From IMG/VR virus record IMGVR_UViG_3300003937_000144, positions 1 through 64,000 of that record: 64,000 nt of DNA; one strand, 5' to 3'. Below the pieces are notes generated by a model. It was not told the origin of the DNA. It was given only the letters and a program-made list of their open reading frames with translations, and did no database searches. Source of the stretch: a virus. Below, in pieces: positions 7,456 through 15,661 of this stretch (within the stretch, counting starts at the first letter, position 1; every line of letters begins with the position of its first letter). Both the position numbers and the translations under genes were made by a program.

Positions 7456-9026
7456 TGTTAAATTTTAAAGAACAAGTAAATGAAACAACTGGCATGCGCT
7501 TAGTCGATCTTCTTCCGAAGAAGGTTAAGCGTCTGATATACAGAGTTGCACATCAAGACAAATATAAAGGTGCTTTGCTTATGATAAAGCATTTAAGACA
7601 AGATCCTGATGTAATCTCAAGAGGCTTAACTAAACACCAGATTCAAAATATTGCTGCTGACCATTTTAAATTAGATCATAGAGAGTTTGCAAAGATACTC
7701 AATCGTCAAACAAGATACGAAGAAGCTCCTCCAGGAATGGCAGACACCGTCAAGAAATTTAAAGCTGATGGTATGGATGACGAGACGGCATTCGCACTTG
7801 CTTGGTCTATATATAATAAGAAAGAGGATGAGGTAGTACAATTATCAGAGGCAACAACTAAAGCCTCTACGTATTTTGAGTGGGCTCTTATTGCTATGAT
7901 TAATGATAAGTCAAAAGACGAAGGCGACTTTATTCGTAATATGAAAAGAGATAAAGGTTATACCGCTTGGTTTAAAGCTACAGATAAAAAATGGAATCAA
8001 AATCAATCAGATCATTATGAATTCTCTAAAAAATTAAAGAGTATTACAAGATCAAAGACCGCCGAATCAGCTGGTCAATCTTCTCCATCGACTTCAGCTA
8101 TGTGGAAAGACGTTACTGGTAAAAGCAAAGATACTTCTAAAGCTGATATTAATATAGGTTCACACAAAGTAAGTGTTAAAGGTACACAAGCCCGGTTAAT
8201 GTCTGGTGTTAAAGAGGAAAGTCTTGCTACACTATATGCAGCATTTGATACTATAGGCGTGGATAATCTCGGCCAAAACTTAGAAAAAATAGTAAATGAA
8301 TTTGTGTCAAAGGTTAGAACGGTTGGTGATGAAATGACTTCGACAGCTATCAAAGAAAAAGATCCTAAAACATTATCTGCAGAAAATAAAGCAGCATTTA
8401 AACAATTAGAAACACAAGTTCAAGTTAAAGCTAAAGCTGAAACTGCATTTAAAAAAGCATTTGCTAATAGGGAATTCGCTGATGCATTTGCTTGGGAAGC
8501 TATGAGTGGTGAAAAGAAATTTGGTAATGGTGAAGGTACAGCTGATGCAATGCTGGTCTGGCCATATGATCTAAGAAATATTGCATGGTATCCTGCCTTA
8601 AGTCTTAATCATAAGTATGTTAAAAAGGTTTCAGGTCAAATGAAGTTCTCAGCTAATGTTAAATCAGCAAGCTATAAAAAGAAAAATAAGAAATATGGTT
8701 ATGCTATATCACAAGTTGTTGACTTAGCTTTTAAAACTGCTGATTCTGAATTTGATATTGCTAAGAATGAGAGTATAGAACAAAGATTAGATCTAGAGAC
8801 TATGTTACAAGAAGGTAAAATTGATGAAGCAAAGTTATTAGATAAGCTTAAAGGTATTTGGGAAAGATTAAGGAATGCAATAGCAACAGCATGGGCTAAG
8901 TTAATGAATGCAATCACTAATCTTGCCCAACAAATAAGAGATGCAATTGATGGTGGTTTAGATACTTTACTAGATGCATTTGAATTAGAACCAGTTATCA
9001 AATTTAATAACAATATAAAACTATGA
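7455..9026 (+). CDS. Large unknown protein, possible PD-(D/E)XK-like nuclease
   Basis: The 523-residue protein starts with a helical region and a short module GMADTVKKFKADGMDD near residues 94-109. It then has KADINIGSHKVSVKGTQ near residues 228-244, followed by ARLMSGVKEES. An acidic residue in a beta strand followed by VSVKG resembles the core (D...xxK) of restriction-type nucleases; this is a weak pattern. The last 60 residues are amphipathic helices (ERLRNAIATAWAKLMNAITNLAQQIRDAI). It overlaps both neighbours in the late operon. Confidence 0.5.
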   Translation: MLNFKEQVNETTGMRLVDLLPKKVKRLIYRVAHQDKYKGALLMIKHLRQDPDVISRGLTKHQIQNIAADHFKLDHREFAKILNRQTRYEEAPPGMADTVKKFKADGMDDETAFALAWSIYNKKEDEVVQLSEATTKASTYFEWALIAMINDKSKDEGDFIRNMKRDKGYTAWFKATDKKWNQNQSDHYEFSKKLKSITRSKTAESAGQSSPSTSAMWKDVTGKSKDTSKADINIGSHKVSVKGTQARLMSGVKEESLATLYAAFDTIGVDNLGQNLEKIVNEFVSKVRTVGDEMTSTAIKEKDPKTLSAENKAAFKQLETQVQVKAKAETAFKKAFANREFADAFAWEAMSGEKKFGNGEGTADAMLVWPYDLRNIAWYPALSLNHKYVKKVSGQMKFSANVKSASYKKKNKKYGYAISQVVDLAFKTADSEFDIAKNESIEQRLDLETMLQEGKIDEAKLLDKLKGIWERLRNAIATAWAKLMNAITNLAQQIRDAIDGGLDTLLDAFELEPVIKFNNNIKL

Positions 9027-10246
9027 ATCTAAAGAAACACATAGCAGAAGCTAAGAATACTCACATGACTCACATTGAGGACATGGTGATTGACGGTGGT
9101 GTACAAGGAGCACGGTCAGCTATCTTCGCATTACGTGATTTAAGAGACATGTTAGCTGGTCATTCGAATGACACTAAGCAAGTCACGGTCAAATGGGATG
9201 GTGCACCAGCTGTATTTGCTGGTATCGACCCGAGTGATGGTAAGTTCTTTGTTGCAAAGAAAGGAATATTCAATAAGAATCCTATGGTATATAAGAGCGT
9301 TAAAGAAGTTAAAGCCGATACCTCTGGAGATTTAGCAGCAAAACTCACAATAGCATTTCAAGAATTAAGTAAACTTGGTATTAAACAAGGAGTCTACCAA
9401 GGTGATATTATGTTCACTAAAAAAGACTTAAAGAAACAAACAATTGACGGGAGGAAGTATGTAACCTTTCACCCGAACACTATAGTATATGCAGTACCCG
9501 TTGAAGCAGCAAAAGATATTATGAGAGCAAAGATTGGCGTAGTGTGGCATACTTATTACTCAGGCGCAACCTTTGAAAAAATGAATGCATCCTTTGGTGT
9601 AACCATTGGATCATTTAAAACAGTCCGAACGGTATGGCAAAAATCAGCCAACCTACCAGACATATCTGGTTTAGCCACACTAACTAAAAGGGACACAGAT
9701 GAAATTACGAAACATATATCAAACGCAGGAAAGCTCTTTCAAAAGATCTCTGCCAATACGCTTACTGACGTATCTACAAATACGGATATTAATTTACTTA
9801 TTAATACCTTTAGAAACACGAAAGTTAGATCGCAAGATGAAGTTACTAACTCAGCAAGATACGTACAAGAGCTCATTAGCTGGATCGAAGATCGATATAA
9901 CACAGAAAAAGAGAGACTTAAAAGCGATGCTGGCAAGGATAGGAAGGAAGAAGCGAAGCTTGCAGCACTAGAATTCTTCTCAGATGAGAACAAAGATGGG
10001 CTTATAAGTATGCTTGATATGCAAAACGAGCTAGTAATGGCTAAGAAAATGCTATTAAAGCATCTTGACAGCATGGATAGTATAAATACTTTTATAAAGA
10101 CTAAAGACGGTTTTAAAGTAACAGGTGCTGAAGGATATGTTGCTATAGATCATTTAACTAATGGCGCTGTTAAAATTGTAGATAGGATGGAATTTTCTTA
10201 TAATAACTTTAGCAAAGACATTATAAAAGGATGGGAGTCCGATTAA
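9023..10246 (+). CDS. KxDG nucleotidyltransferase-like protein (DUF6267-like)
   Basis: The 407-residue protein has TVKWDGAPAVFAG at residues 55-67. This is the motif I K-x-D-G of covalent nucleotidyltransferases (DNA/RNA ligases, capping enzymes), with K57 as candidate adenylated lysine. VYQGDIMFTKKD near residue 130 fits motif III/IIIa. Near the end, AEGYVAIDHLTNGAVKIVDR resembles motifs IV and V (EG-V ... VK-V). I recall homologues in T4-like phages under DUF6267. Ligase activity is untested. It is translationally coupled to the previous gene. Confidence 0.6.
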   Translation: MNLKKHIAEAKNTHMTHIEDMVIDGGVQGARSAIFALRDLRDMLAGHSNDTKQVTVKWDGAPAVFAGIDPSDGKFFVAKKGIFNKNPMVYKSVKEVKADTSGDLAAKLTIAFQELSKLGIKQGVYQGDIMFTKKDLKKQTIDGRKYVTFHPNTIVYAVPVEAAKDIMRAKIGVVWHTYYSGATFEKMNASFGVTIGSFKTVRTVWQKSANLPDISGLATLTKRDTDEITKHISNAGKLFQKISANTLTDVSTNTDINLLINTFRNTKVRSQDEVTNSARYVQELISWIEDRYNTEKERLKSDAGKDRKEEAKLAALEFFSDENKDGLISMLDMQNELVMAKKMLLKHLDSMDSINTFIKTKDGFKVTGAEGYVAIDHLTNGAVKIVDRMEFSYNNFSKDIIKGWESD

Positions 10247-10259
10247 AAGAAAATCGAAA

Positions 10260-10547
10260 TTGCCAGATCCTAAAATTTATTATTTTGATGTAAAAATTAA
10301 TAAGAGAGAACCTATAGAGGGTAGAATTGCAGATACTAGTAATACTGGTTATACACATGAACGTAAAGCTGGCGGACCACTAAATCCAACAAAAGTTAAA
10401 TACTTTGATTCTGCACAAGCAATAAAAATAGCTTTAAACAATACTAAAGTACCAGAAGATTTTATAAGAGATTTTTTAAGTAATGACTTTCTTGTAAGCC
10501 CACGAGCTATATTAGTAACCAAAAATGGTAAAAAGGAGAAGTTATAA
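10260..10547 (+). CDS. Hypothetical protein
   Basis: The best start is TTG at 10260; there is no ATG near the start and the only GGAG (10233) is rather far upstream. The 95 residues begin MPDPKIYYFDVKINKREPIEG and are beta-rich, ending KNGKKEKL. There is no recognised family. A TATAAATA octamer at 10081, inside the preceding gene, could serve it but may be chance. Confidence 0.55.
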   Translation: MPDPKIYYFDVKINKREPIEGRIADTSNTGYTHERKAGGPLNPTKVKYFDSAQAIKIALNNTKVPEDFIRDFLSNDFLVSPRAILVTKNGKKEKL

Positions 10548-10549
10548 CC

Positions 10550-11095
10550 ATGAAATTAATAGACAAATTAGTAAAAGAGTTTACCTCAATAAATGAGGCT
10601 AGACCAAAAGATAATCATAGATGGAATGCTAACGATGAGATATCAACTATGAATTACATCTACAAAGATTTTAAAAAAGAATTAGGTAGAGATCCAGGTA
10701 AACCATATATGGACGATGATGCATTAGTAGTAGGTGATGAGACTGTGCTTAATGTTAAAGACAACACATCAGTCGGTGATATGAAAAAAGCAGTAGGAGC
10801 ATGGGTTGCAAAAAATGCAAAGGCAGCACCTGGTGAAACTAAGTTCGGTAAATTTAATGTTAAGTTACCTACTGAATTAGGTGGAGTACTTGGTAATAAA
10901 GCAACTAAGCTTGAAAATCCACGTGCGGTATTAAAGACCGATGTTGACAGCGCGAAAGAAATTCAACGTGTTGTGAAAGGCAAAGGTGTTAAATTCCGTA
11001 TGATGAAACGTAAAGATCACGTTGCTGTATATCTTGACTTCGATGACGGTAAATTAATGCAAGATGCACTGAAGAAAATAGCAAAAATTAAATAG
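10550..11095 (+). CDS. Hypothetical protein
   Basis: The 181-residue protein starts 2 bases after the previous stop with AAGGAG upstream (10532-10537). It is Lys-rich and soluble. VLNVKDNTSVGDMKKAVGAWV and a C-terminal segment with VKFRMMKRKDHVAVYLDFDDG suggest a compact alpha/beta domain. Several neighbours share an N-terminal short helix with a basic patch (MKLIDKLVKEF here, MSLHSFKEHLLKE at 11380). I do not recognise a function. Confidence 0.6.
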   Translation: MKLIDKLVKEFTSINEARPKDNHRWNANDEISTMNYIYKDFKKELGRDPGKPYMDDDALVVGDETVLNVKDNTSVGDMKKAVGAWVAKNAKAAPGETKFGKFNVKLPTELGGVLGNKATKLENPRAVLKTDVDSAKEIQRVVKGKGVKFRMMKRKDHVAVYLDFDDGKLMQDALKKIAKIK

Positions 11096-11104
11096 GAAAA
11101 TAAT

Positions 11105-11380
11105 ATGTCAGTAACTGTAACAGCAGCATTGAGAGATATGCAAGAAGCACAAGAACTAAAAGAAAAATGGAATGAAAAGGTTTCCCTTAAAGGCTTAGAC
11201 CAATTCCGCGCGATGTATAAAACATGGTTAAAATCTGGAGTTGATCCAAGATTTATTAAAGCAATGGAAAAATTATATGACGATATGGTAATTGGCGGCA
11301 TGTATTCTTCTCGTAGTGCTGAAGATGCTGGCATTCTAAAAATCGACGGCAAAACCAAATATAAGAACGCGAACTGGTAA
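11105..11380 (+). CDS. Hypothetical protein
   Basis: The 91-residue, predicted largely helical protein (MQEAQELKEKWNEKVSLKG) starts 9 bases after the previous stop with AGGAAAAT upstream. WLKSGVDPRFIKAMEKLYDDMVIGG is the best-structured part. It overlaps the following ATG by one base (taATG), showing co-translation with the nucleotidyltransferase. No known motif is seen. Confidence 0.6.
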   Translation: MSVTVTAALRDMQEAQELKEKWNEKVSLKGLDQFRAMYKTWLKSGVDPRFIKAMEKLYDDMVIGGMYSSRSAEDAGILKIDGKTKYKNANW

Positions 11381-12198
11381 TGTCACTGCATAGCTTTAAA
11401 GAACACCTTCTCAAAGAGGCCGCAGCAAAAACGGTCACAGTAAACTTTGGTCGTTTCAATCCTCCCACTATCGGTCATGAAAAACTACTAGATATTAGTA
11501 TGTCCAAAGGTACCGGTGACCATAGAGTATATGCATCCCAAACCGCAGGCAATAAAAAGAATCCATTAGATTGGAAGACTAAAATTAAATTTATGCGTAA
11601 GATGTTTCCTAAGCATGCAAGACATATCCTTATGGATAAGAAAATTAAAACAATTTGGGATGTAGCAGTTACTTGTTATAAAGATGGATATACAGAATTC
11701 GAATTAGTTGTTGGTGATGACAGACACCAAGAATTTGTTAAACTTTTAGATGATTTTAATGGTAAAAAAGCTAGACATGGATTTTATGAATTTGATGTAA
11801 TAGATGTTATAAGCGCTGGTGTAAGAGACCCAGATGCTGAAGGTGCTGAAGGTATGTCAGCTTCCAAGATGAGAGCCGCTGCTGAAGACAATGACCTAAT
11901 TGCATTTACTAAGGGTGTACCAAAGAAATTTAAAGATGCCGAGGGACTAATGAAAGCAGTTCAAGCCGGCATGGGTATAAAGGAATCAAAACCTTATAGA
12001 CATATCAAATTAAAGAAAACTTCAAATCTAAGAGAAAAGTTTGTGGCTGGTAAACTGTTTAAAGTGAATGATCCGGTTGTAACTAAAGGTGGCAGAGAGG
12101 GTGTTATAGATACATTAGGAGCTAATCACGTTAAGGTGAAATTGAAAGAATCAGAAACATTTAAAACATTCTGGTTACAAGATATAATTACTACATAA
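11380..12198 (+). CDS. TxGH-type nucleotidyltransferase (NMNAT-like fold)
   Basis: The 272-residue protein has VNFGRFNPPTIGHEKLL at residues 21-37, the T/H-x-G-H nucleotide-binding block of the cytidylyltransferase/NMNAT superfamily. MSASKMRAA near residue 160 corresponds to the ISSTxxR block that contacts the nucleotide phosphate. It probably transfers AMP or CMP to a phosphate-bearing substrate; NAD synthesis is one option but nothing fixes the substrate. The last 60 residues (KVNDPVVTKGGREGVIDTLG) look like a separate small KOW-like beta domain. Confidence 0.7.
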   Translation: MSLHSFKEHLLKEAAAKTVTVNFGRFNPPTIGHEKLLDISMSKGTGDHRVYASQTAGNKKNPLDWKTKIKFMRKMFPKHARHILMDKKIKTIWDVAVTCYKDGYTEFELVVGDDRHQEFVKLLDDFNGKKARHGFYEFDVIDVISAGVRDPDAEGAEGMSASKMRAAAEDNDLIAFTKGVPKKFKDAEGLMKAVQAGMGIKESKPYRHIKLKKTSNLREKFVAGKLFKVNDPVVTKGGREGVIDTLGANHVKVKLKESETFKTFWLQDIITT

Positions 12199-12207
12199 GG
12201 AGAAAGT

Positions 12208-12453
12208 ATGGCATTAAGAAGAGTAGGCGCGTATGCAAATAGTATTGCAACACCACGTGGTATTGTTAGTGTGGAAGGCCAGTTATTAATAGCTAACGAT
12301 GGCACTAGATACATCCATAGCCAAGAGTTTATGGATAAATGGAATGGATTAAGCTCGGACTTACCAGCGACTGGCGATACAACTACCAGTAGCGCTAGTC
12401 CAAAACCAAAAGCAAAGGTAAAGAAAAAGAAAAAATCTTGGTTTAAAAAATAA
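12208..12453 (+). CDS. Small protein with lysine-rich tail
   Basis: The 81-residue protein starts with AAGGAGAAAGT upstream, a strong ribosome-binding site. Residues 1-45 look folded (RGIVSVEGQLLIANDGTRYIH). The rest is a Ser/Thr linker followed by a basic tail (KPKAKVKKKKKSWFKK), which suggests nucleic-acid or membrane-surface contact. It ends the operon that began at 6736. No family is recognised. Confidence 0.6.
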   Translation: MALRRVGAYANSIATPRGIVSVEGQLLIANDGTRYIHSQEFMDKWNGLSSDLPATGDTTTSSASPKPKAKVKKKKKSWFKK

Positions 12454-12455
12454 AG

Positions 12456-12463
12456 TATAAATA
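12456..12463 (+). promoter_or_regulatory. Late promoter, leaderless type
   Basis: TATAAATA lies in the 16-base gap between two genes, with only 6 bases between its end and the ATG at 12470. T4 late transcription starts 5-6 bases after the octamer, so the mRNA would begin at or just before the start codon. No ribosome-binding site is visible ahead of 12470. Confidence 0.65.
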
Positions 12464-12469
12464 TATATT

Positions 12470-12826
12470 ATGGAATTGACTAAGAGTAACTTCGAGTTAT
12501 ATGCTGCAAAGCATTATCAGAAAGATAAGTGGGCAACTACAGAGGATTTCAAGGAAGATATATCTAGATTTAAGTATATTAACCGGCTTGTCAATAGATA
12601 TTATCGTGATGACGATTTAAAAGAGCGATTAATACTAAACCATATTATTATATTAGGTAATGTTTTAGGACCTAAGATCTGTGCAGAGATACTAATGTGC
12701 AAGACGCATGACGTATTAAAAAGTACAGTTAAAACATTTCTGGTTTATTTGAACTATTTGCCAGAAGAAGAGTTTGTCGAGGTCCCATTAGATGTAACAA
12801 TTATAGATGTATTAAGGAAGCTATGA
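12470..12826 (+). CDS. Hypothetical protein, conserved in marine T4-like phages by recall
   Basis: The 118-residue helical protein has a charged N-terminal half (YLNYLPEEE follows later) and a hydrophobic helix around RLILNHIIILGNVLGPKICAEIL. From memory, similar proteins occur in T4-like cyanophages next to the gene that follows here. It is translationally coupled to that gene (ATG inside its last codons). Function is unknown. Confidence 0.6.
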   Translation: MELTKSNFELYAAKHYQKDKWATTEDFKEDISRFKYINRLVNRYYRDDDLKERLILNHIIILGNVLGPKICAEILMCKTHDVLKSTVKTFLVYLNYLPEEEFVEVPLDVTIIDVLRKL

Positions 12827-13344
12827 GTCAATATTTAAAAGAGAGTGCTGTAGATTTATTCATTACGTATAAGTTTCTTCGCTTACTTACAACACCTTGG
12901 AAAAAGACCGATGCCTATAAGGAAGGTGTAATTGACGATAGGGGTAAGTTACTTGTTAAGGGTGACATACAATCAAACTCTCAAAAGAAAACTTATACGG
13001 TATTTCATAAGTTAGTATTTAATTTAAAAAGAATTTTAGAGAAGGTACCATTCGGTAAATCTAGAATAGCTTCATATGCTGCTGCATTGTTTCTCCTTAG
13101 GGAAGAGACTGGCATGGCAGAAGAAGATATGCTTAAAGTATTACAAGACTTAGGTCATGATACTTCACTTGACTTAAATGAAGACTTCAAGAACCTTGAA
13201 GAAGGTCAACACATCCTGAATCACGAAGGATACAAAGGAACGGTTGTGCATTTAGAATCAACAAAGCCAGTTGGATACTTCGCTGGTGTTCCTATATATA
13301 ATACCAAAGAAAACATTTTTATATCTGTTAATAACATACTGTAA
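12823..13344 (+). CDS. Hypothetical protein, conserved in marine T4-like phages by recall
   Basis: The 173-residue protein contains FITYKFLRLLTTPWKKTDAY near the start and VFNLKRILEKVPFGKSRIAS in the middle. These segments strongly resemble a conserved T4-like marine phage family that I recall without a known function. The N-terminal half is basic/aromatic and the C-terminal half acidic. The gene is coupled to the upstream gene by a 4-base overlap and precedes nrdA. Confidence 0.6.
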   Translation: MSQYLKESAVDLFITYKFLRLLTTPWKKTDAYKEGVIDDRGKLLVKGDIQSNSQKKTYTVFHKLVFNLKRILEKVPFGKSRIASYAAALFLLREETGMAEEDMLKVLQDLGHDTSLDLNEDFKNLEEGQHILNHEGYKGTVVHLESTKPVGYFAGVPIYNTKENIFISVNNIL

Positions 13345-13366
13345 TACATAATTTAATTGGAGTGAC

Positions 13367-15661
13367 ATGACGTCTATCTTTGTAACGAAGCGTAGCGGCG
13401 AGACTGAGCCGTTCAATATTAATAAAATCCACCGAGTTCTTGAATGGGCGTGTCAAGACTTAGTTGGGGTATCGGTCTCTGAAATAGAGATGAGAGCCAA
13501 TGTTCAAGTATATGAGGCAATGGAATCTGTTAAGATCCATGATCTCTTAATCAAATCAACATCCGAACTAATAAGTGAAGCAACACCTAACTATCAGACT
13601 GTTGCAGCAAGGCTAATCAATTATAAATTAAAGAAACTTGTATATGGTGACAAGGACCCATGGCGATTAAAAGATATTATTGACCATAATATTGATGCTG
13701 GAGTCTATGATGCAGATATATTAAACATGTATTCTGATGCTGAATTAGATTATATTGATTCGCAAATAGTAGATCATTCACGTGATGATGACTTCACATA
13801 TGCTGGTATGGAACAAATGAGATCCAAGTATTTGGTACAGAATAGATCAGATGGTACCATATACGAAACGCCTCAGGTATTATATATTATGATTGCCATG
13901 ACATTATTCGGTAGATATAATGGTAGGCGTATAAAGTTTATAAGAGAATTCTATAATGCTATATCACAATTCTATATCTCATTGCCAACACCTATCATGG
14001 CTGGTTGCCGAACGCCTACAAGACAATTCTCGTCATGTGTAGTCTTAGAATCTAATGACTCATTAGACTCAATCAATGCAACATCAACTTCAATCGTTAA
14101 ATACATTTCAAAGAAAGCCGGCTTAGGAATTAATGCTGGAAAGATTAGAGCGGTTGGTAGTAATATTGGTGATGGTTCTATTGCACATACTGGTCTAATA
14201 CCATTCCTCAAATTGTTTCAAGCATCGGTCAAATCTTGTTCTCAAGGTGGAGTGCGAGGTGGTGCCGCAACTGTATATATGCCTGTTTGGCATTATGAAT
14301 TTGAGGATCTTGTTGTATTAAAAAACAATAGAGGTACTGAAGAGAATCGTGTACGTAATATGGATTATGCATTTCAGTTTAACCAGTTAATGTATGAACG
14401 ACTATTAGAAGGTGGCAAAATAACATTCTTCTCACCTAATGATGTCCCTGGATTGTATGATGCATTCTTTGAGGATCAAGATCTATTCAAAGAGTTATAT
14501 GAAAAGTATGAGAGGTCATGGAAGATCCGTAAGAAATCTCTACCAGCCCTCGAGGTATTCTCTCAATTCCTAACAGAACGTAAAGAGACTGGACGAATAT
14601 ATCTACAAAATGTAGACCATGCAAATACACATGGGGCATTTATAGAGAAACAAGCTCCGATACACCAGTCGAATTTATGTTGCGAAATCGATCTGCCAAG
14701 TCACGGATTAGAATCATATGACGATACAAGTAAAGGTGAGATCAGTTTATGTACTCTTTCAGCAATTAATTGGGGTCTAATAAATGACCCACGTGATTTT
14801 GAAAAGTATTGTGAGTTAGCAGTACGTTCTCTTGATGCTCTCCTTGACTATCAAAACTATCCTGTTGTTGCGGCAGAAAGATCCACAATGAACCGCAGAC
14901 CACTAGGTGTAGGCATCATAAACTTTGCCTACTTCTTGGCGAAGCGTGGGCTGAAGTACAATGAGGAAGCCCTTGCCACCGTTGATATCTACGCAGAAGC
15001 ATGGTCATATTATCTCATAAAAGCTAGTGCAGATCTAGCAAAAGAGAAGGATTGTTGTTATAAAAATCTCGAGACTAAGTACGGGCATGGTATCTTGCCG
15101 ATAGATAGCTATAAACCCGAGGTCAATGAATTAGTCAAACATAAGGAAAGAATGCCTTGGAAGGCGTTACGGGCGCAGCTTTTGAAATCCGGCATAAGAA
15201 ATTCGACATTAATGGCTATTATGCCCGCTGAAACCTCGGCCCAGATAGGTAATGCTACAAATGGTATTGAACCACCTCGTGCATTAGTATCATATAAGCA
15301 ATCGAAGGACGGAGTTATGGCACAAGTTGTACCACAAATCCATAATCTTAAAAACAAATATGATCTATTATGGGACCAACCTGGACCAGAAGGTTACTTA
15401 AAGATCATGGCAGTACTTCAGAAGTATGTTGACCAAGGTATATCAGTAAACACCAGTTATAATCCAGCACAATATGAAGACAATAAAATACCAATGTCTG
15501 AGATGATGAAGGACTTAATTACCTTCTATAAATATGGTGGTAAACAATTATATTATTTTAATACTAATGACCTGACTAATGAAGATGAGTCACAATTAGG
15601 AAGAGAGGATTTTAGCAGTGATAAAGAATATGATGACTATTGTGAAAGCTGTGTTTTATAA
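13367..15661 (+). CDS. nrdA: Ribonucleotide reductase class Ia, large subunit NrdA
   Basis: The 764-residue protein has an N-terminal ATP-cone (MTSIFVTKRSGETEPFNINKIHRV). The catalytic barrel includes FSSCVVLE and SNLCCEIDLPS, which hold active-site cysteines, and PAETSAQIGNATNGIEP. The redox-shuttle tail CESCVL lies at the extreme C-terminus. It reduces ribonucleoside diphosphates to dNDPs with NrdB (19453), and glutaredoxin (20532) can re-reduce the tail. Here nrdA is separated from nrdB by about 3.8 kb holding a carbamoyltransferase, tmRNA and other genes. Its stop overlaps the carbamoyltransferase ATG. Confidence 0.95.
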   Translation: MTSIFVTKRSGETEPFNINKIHRVLEWACQDLVGVSVSEIEMRANVQVYEAMESVKIHDLLIKSTSELISEATPNYQTVAARLINYKLKKLVYGDKDPWRLKDIIDHNIDAGVYDADILNMYSDAELDYIDSQIVDHSRDDDFTYAGMEQMRSKYLVQNRSDGTIYETPQVLYIMIAMTLFGRYNGRRIKFIREFYNAISQFYISLPTPIMAGCRTPTRQFSSCVVLESNDSLDSINATSTSIVKYISKKAGLGINAGKIRAVGSNIGDGSIAHTGLIPFLKLFQASVKSCSQGGVRGGAATVYMPVWHYEFEDLVVLKNNRGTEENRVRNMDYAFQFNQLMYERLLEGGKITFFSPNDVPGLYDAFFEDQDLFKELYEKYERSWKIRKKSLPALEVFSQFLTERKETGRIYLQNVDHANTHGAFIEKQAPIHQSNLCCEIDLPSHGLESYDDTSKGEISLCTLSAINWGLINDPRDFEKYCELAVRSLDALLDYQNYPVVAAERSTMNRRPLGVGIINFAYFLAKRGLKYNEEALATVDIYAEAWSYYLIKASADLAKEKDCCYKNLETKYGHGILPIDSYKPEVNELVKHKERMPWKALRAQLLKSGIRNSTLMAIMPAETSAQIGNATNGIEPPRALVSYKQSKDGVMAQVVPQIHNLKNKYDLLWDQPGPEGYLKIMAVLQKYVDQGISVNTSYNPAQYEDNKIPMSEMMKDLITFYKYGGKQLYYFNTNDLTNEDESQLGREDFSSDKEYDDYCESCVL

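Noticed and set aside
8699-9013. Long minus-strand open frames inside plus-strand genes (for example here, 8075-8353, 58957-59406)
   Set aside because: They lie fully opposite well-supported genes, have shadow-like composition (Ser/Leu-rich, mirroring Ala/Glu codons) and no ribosome-binding sites or promoters.
10081-10088. TATAAATA as a further late promoter (also at 18061, 22029, 42052 and 49490)
   Set aside because: These copies lie inside genes, in frames that encode ordinary residues, and in AT-rich DNA some chance matches are expected. I kept only octamers in gaps or at gene ends; 10081 remains a weak possibility for the gene at 10260.
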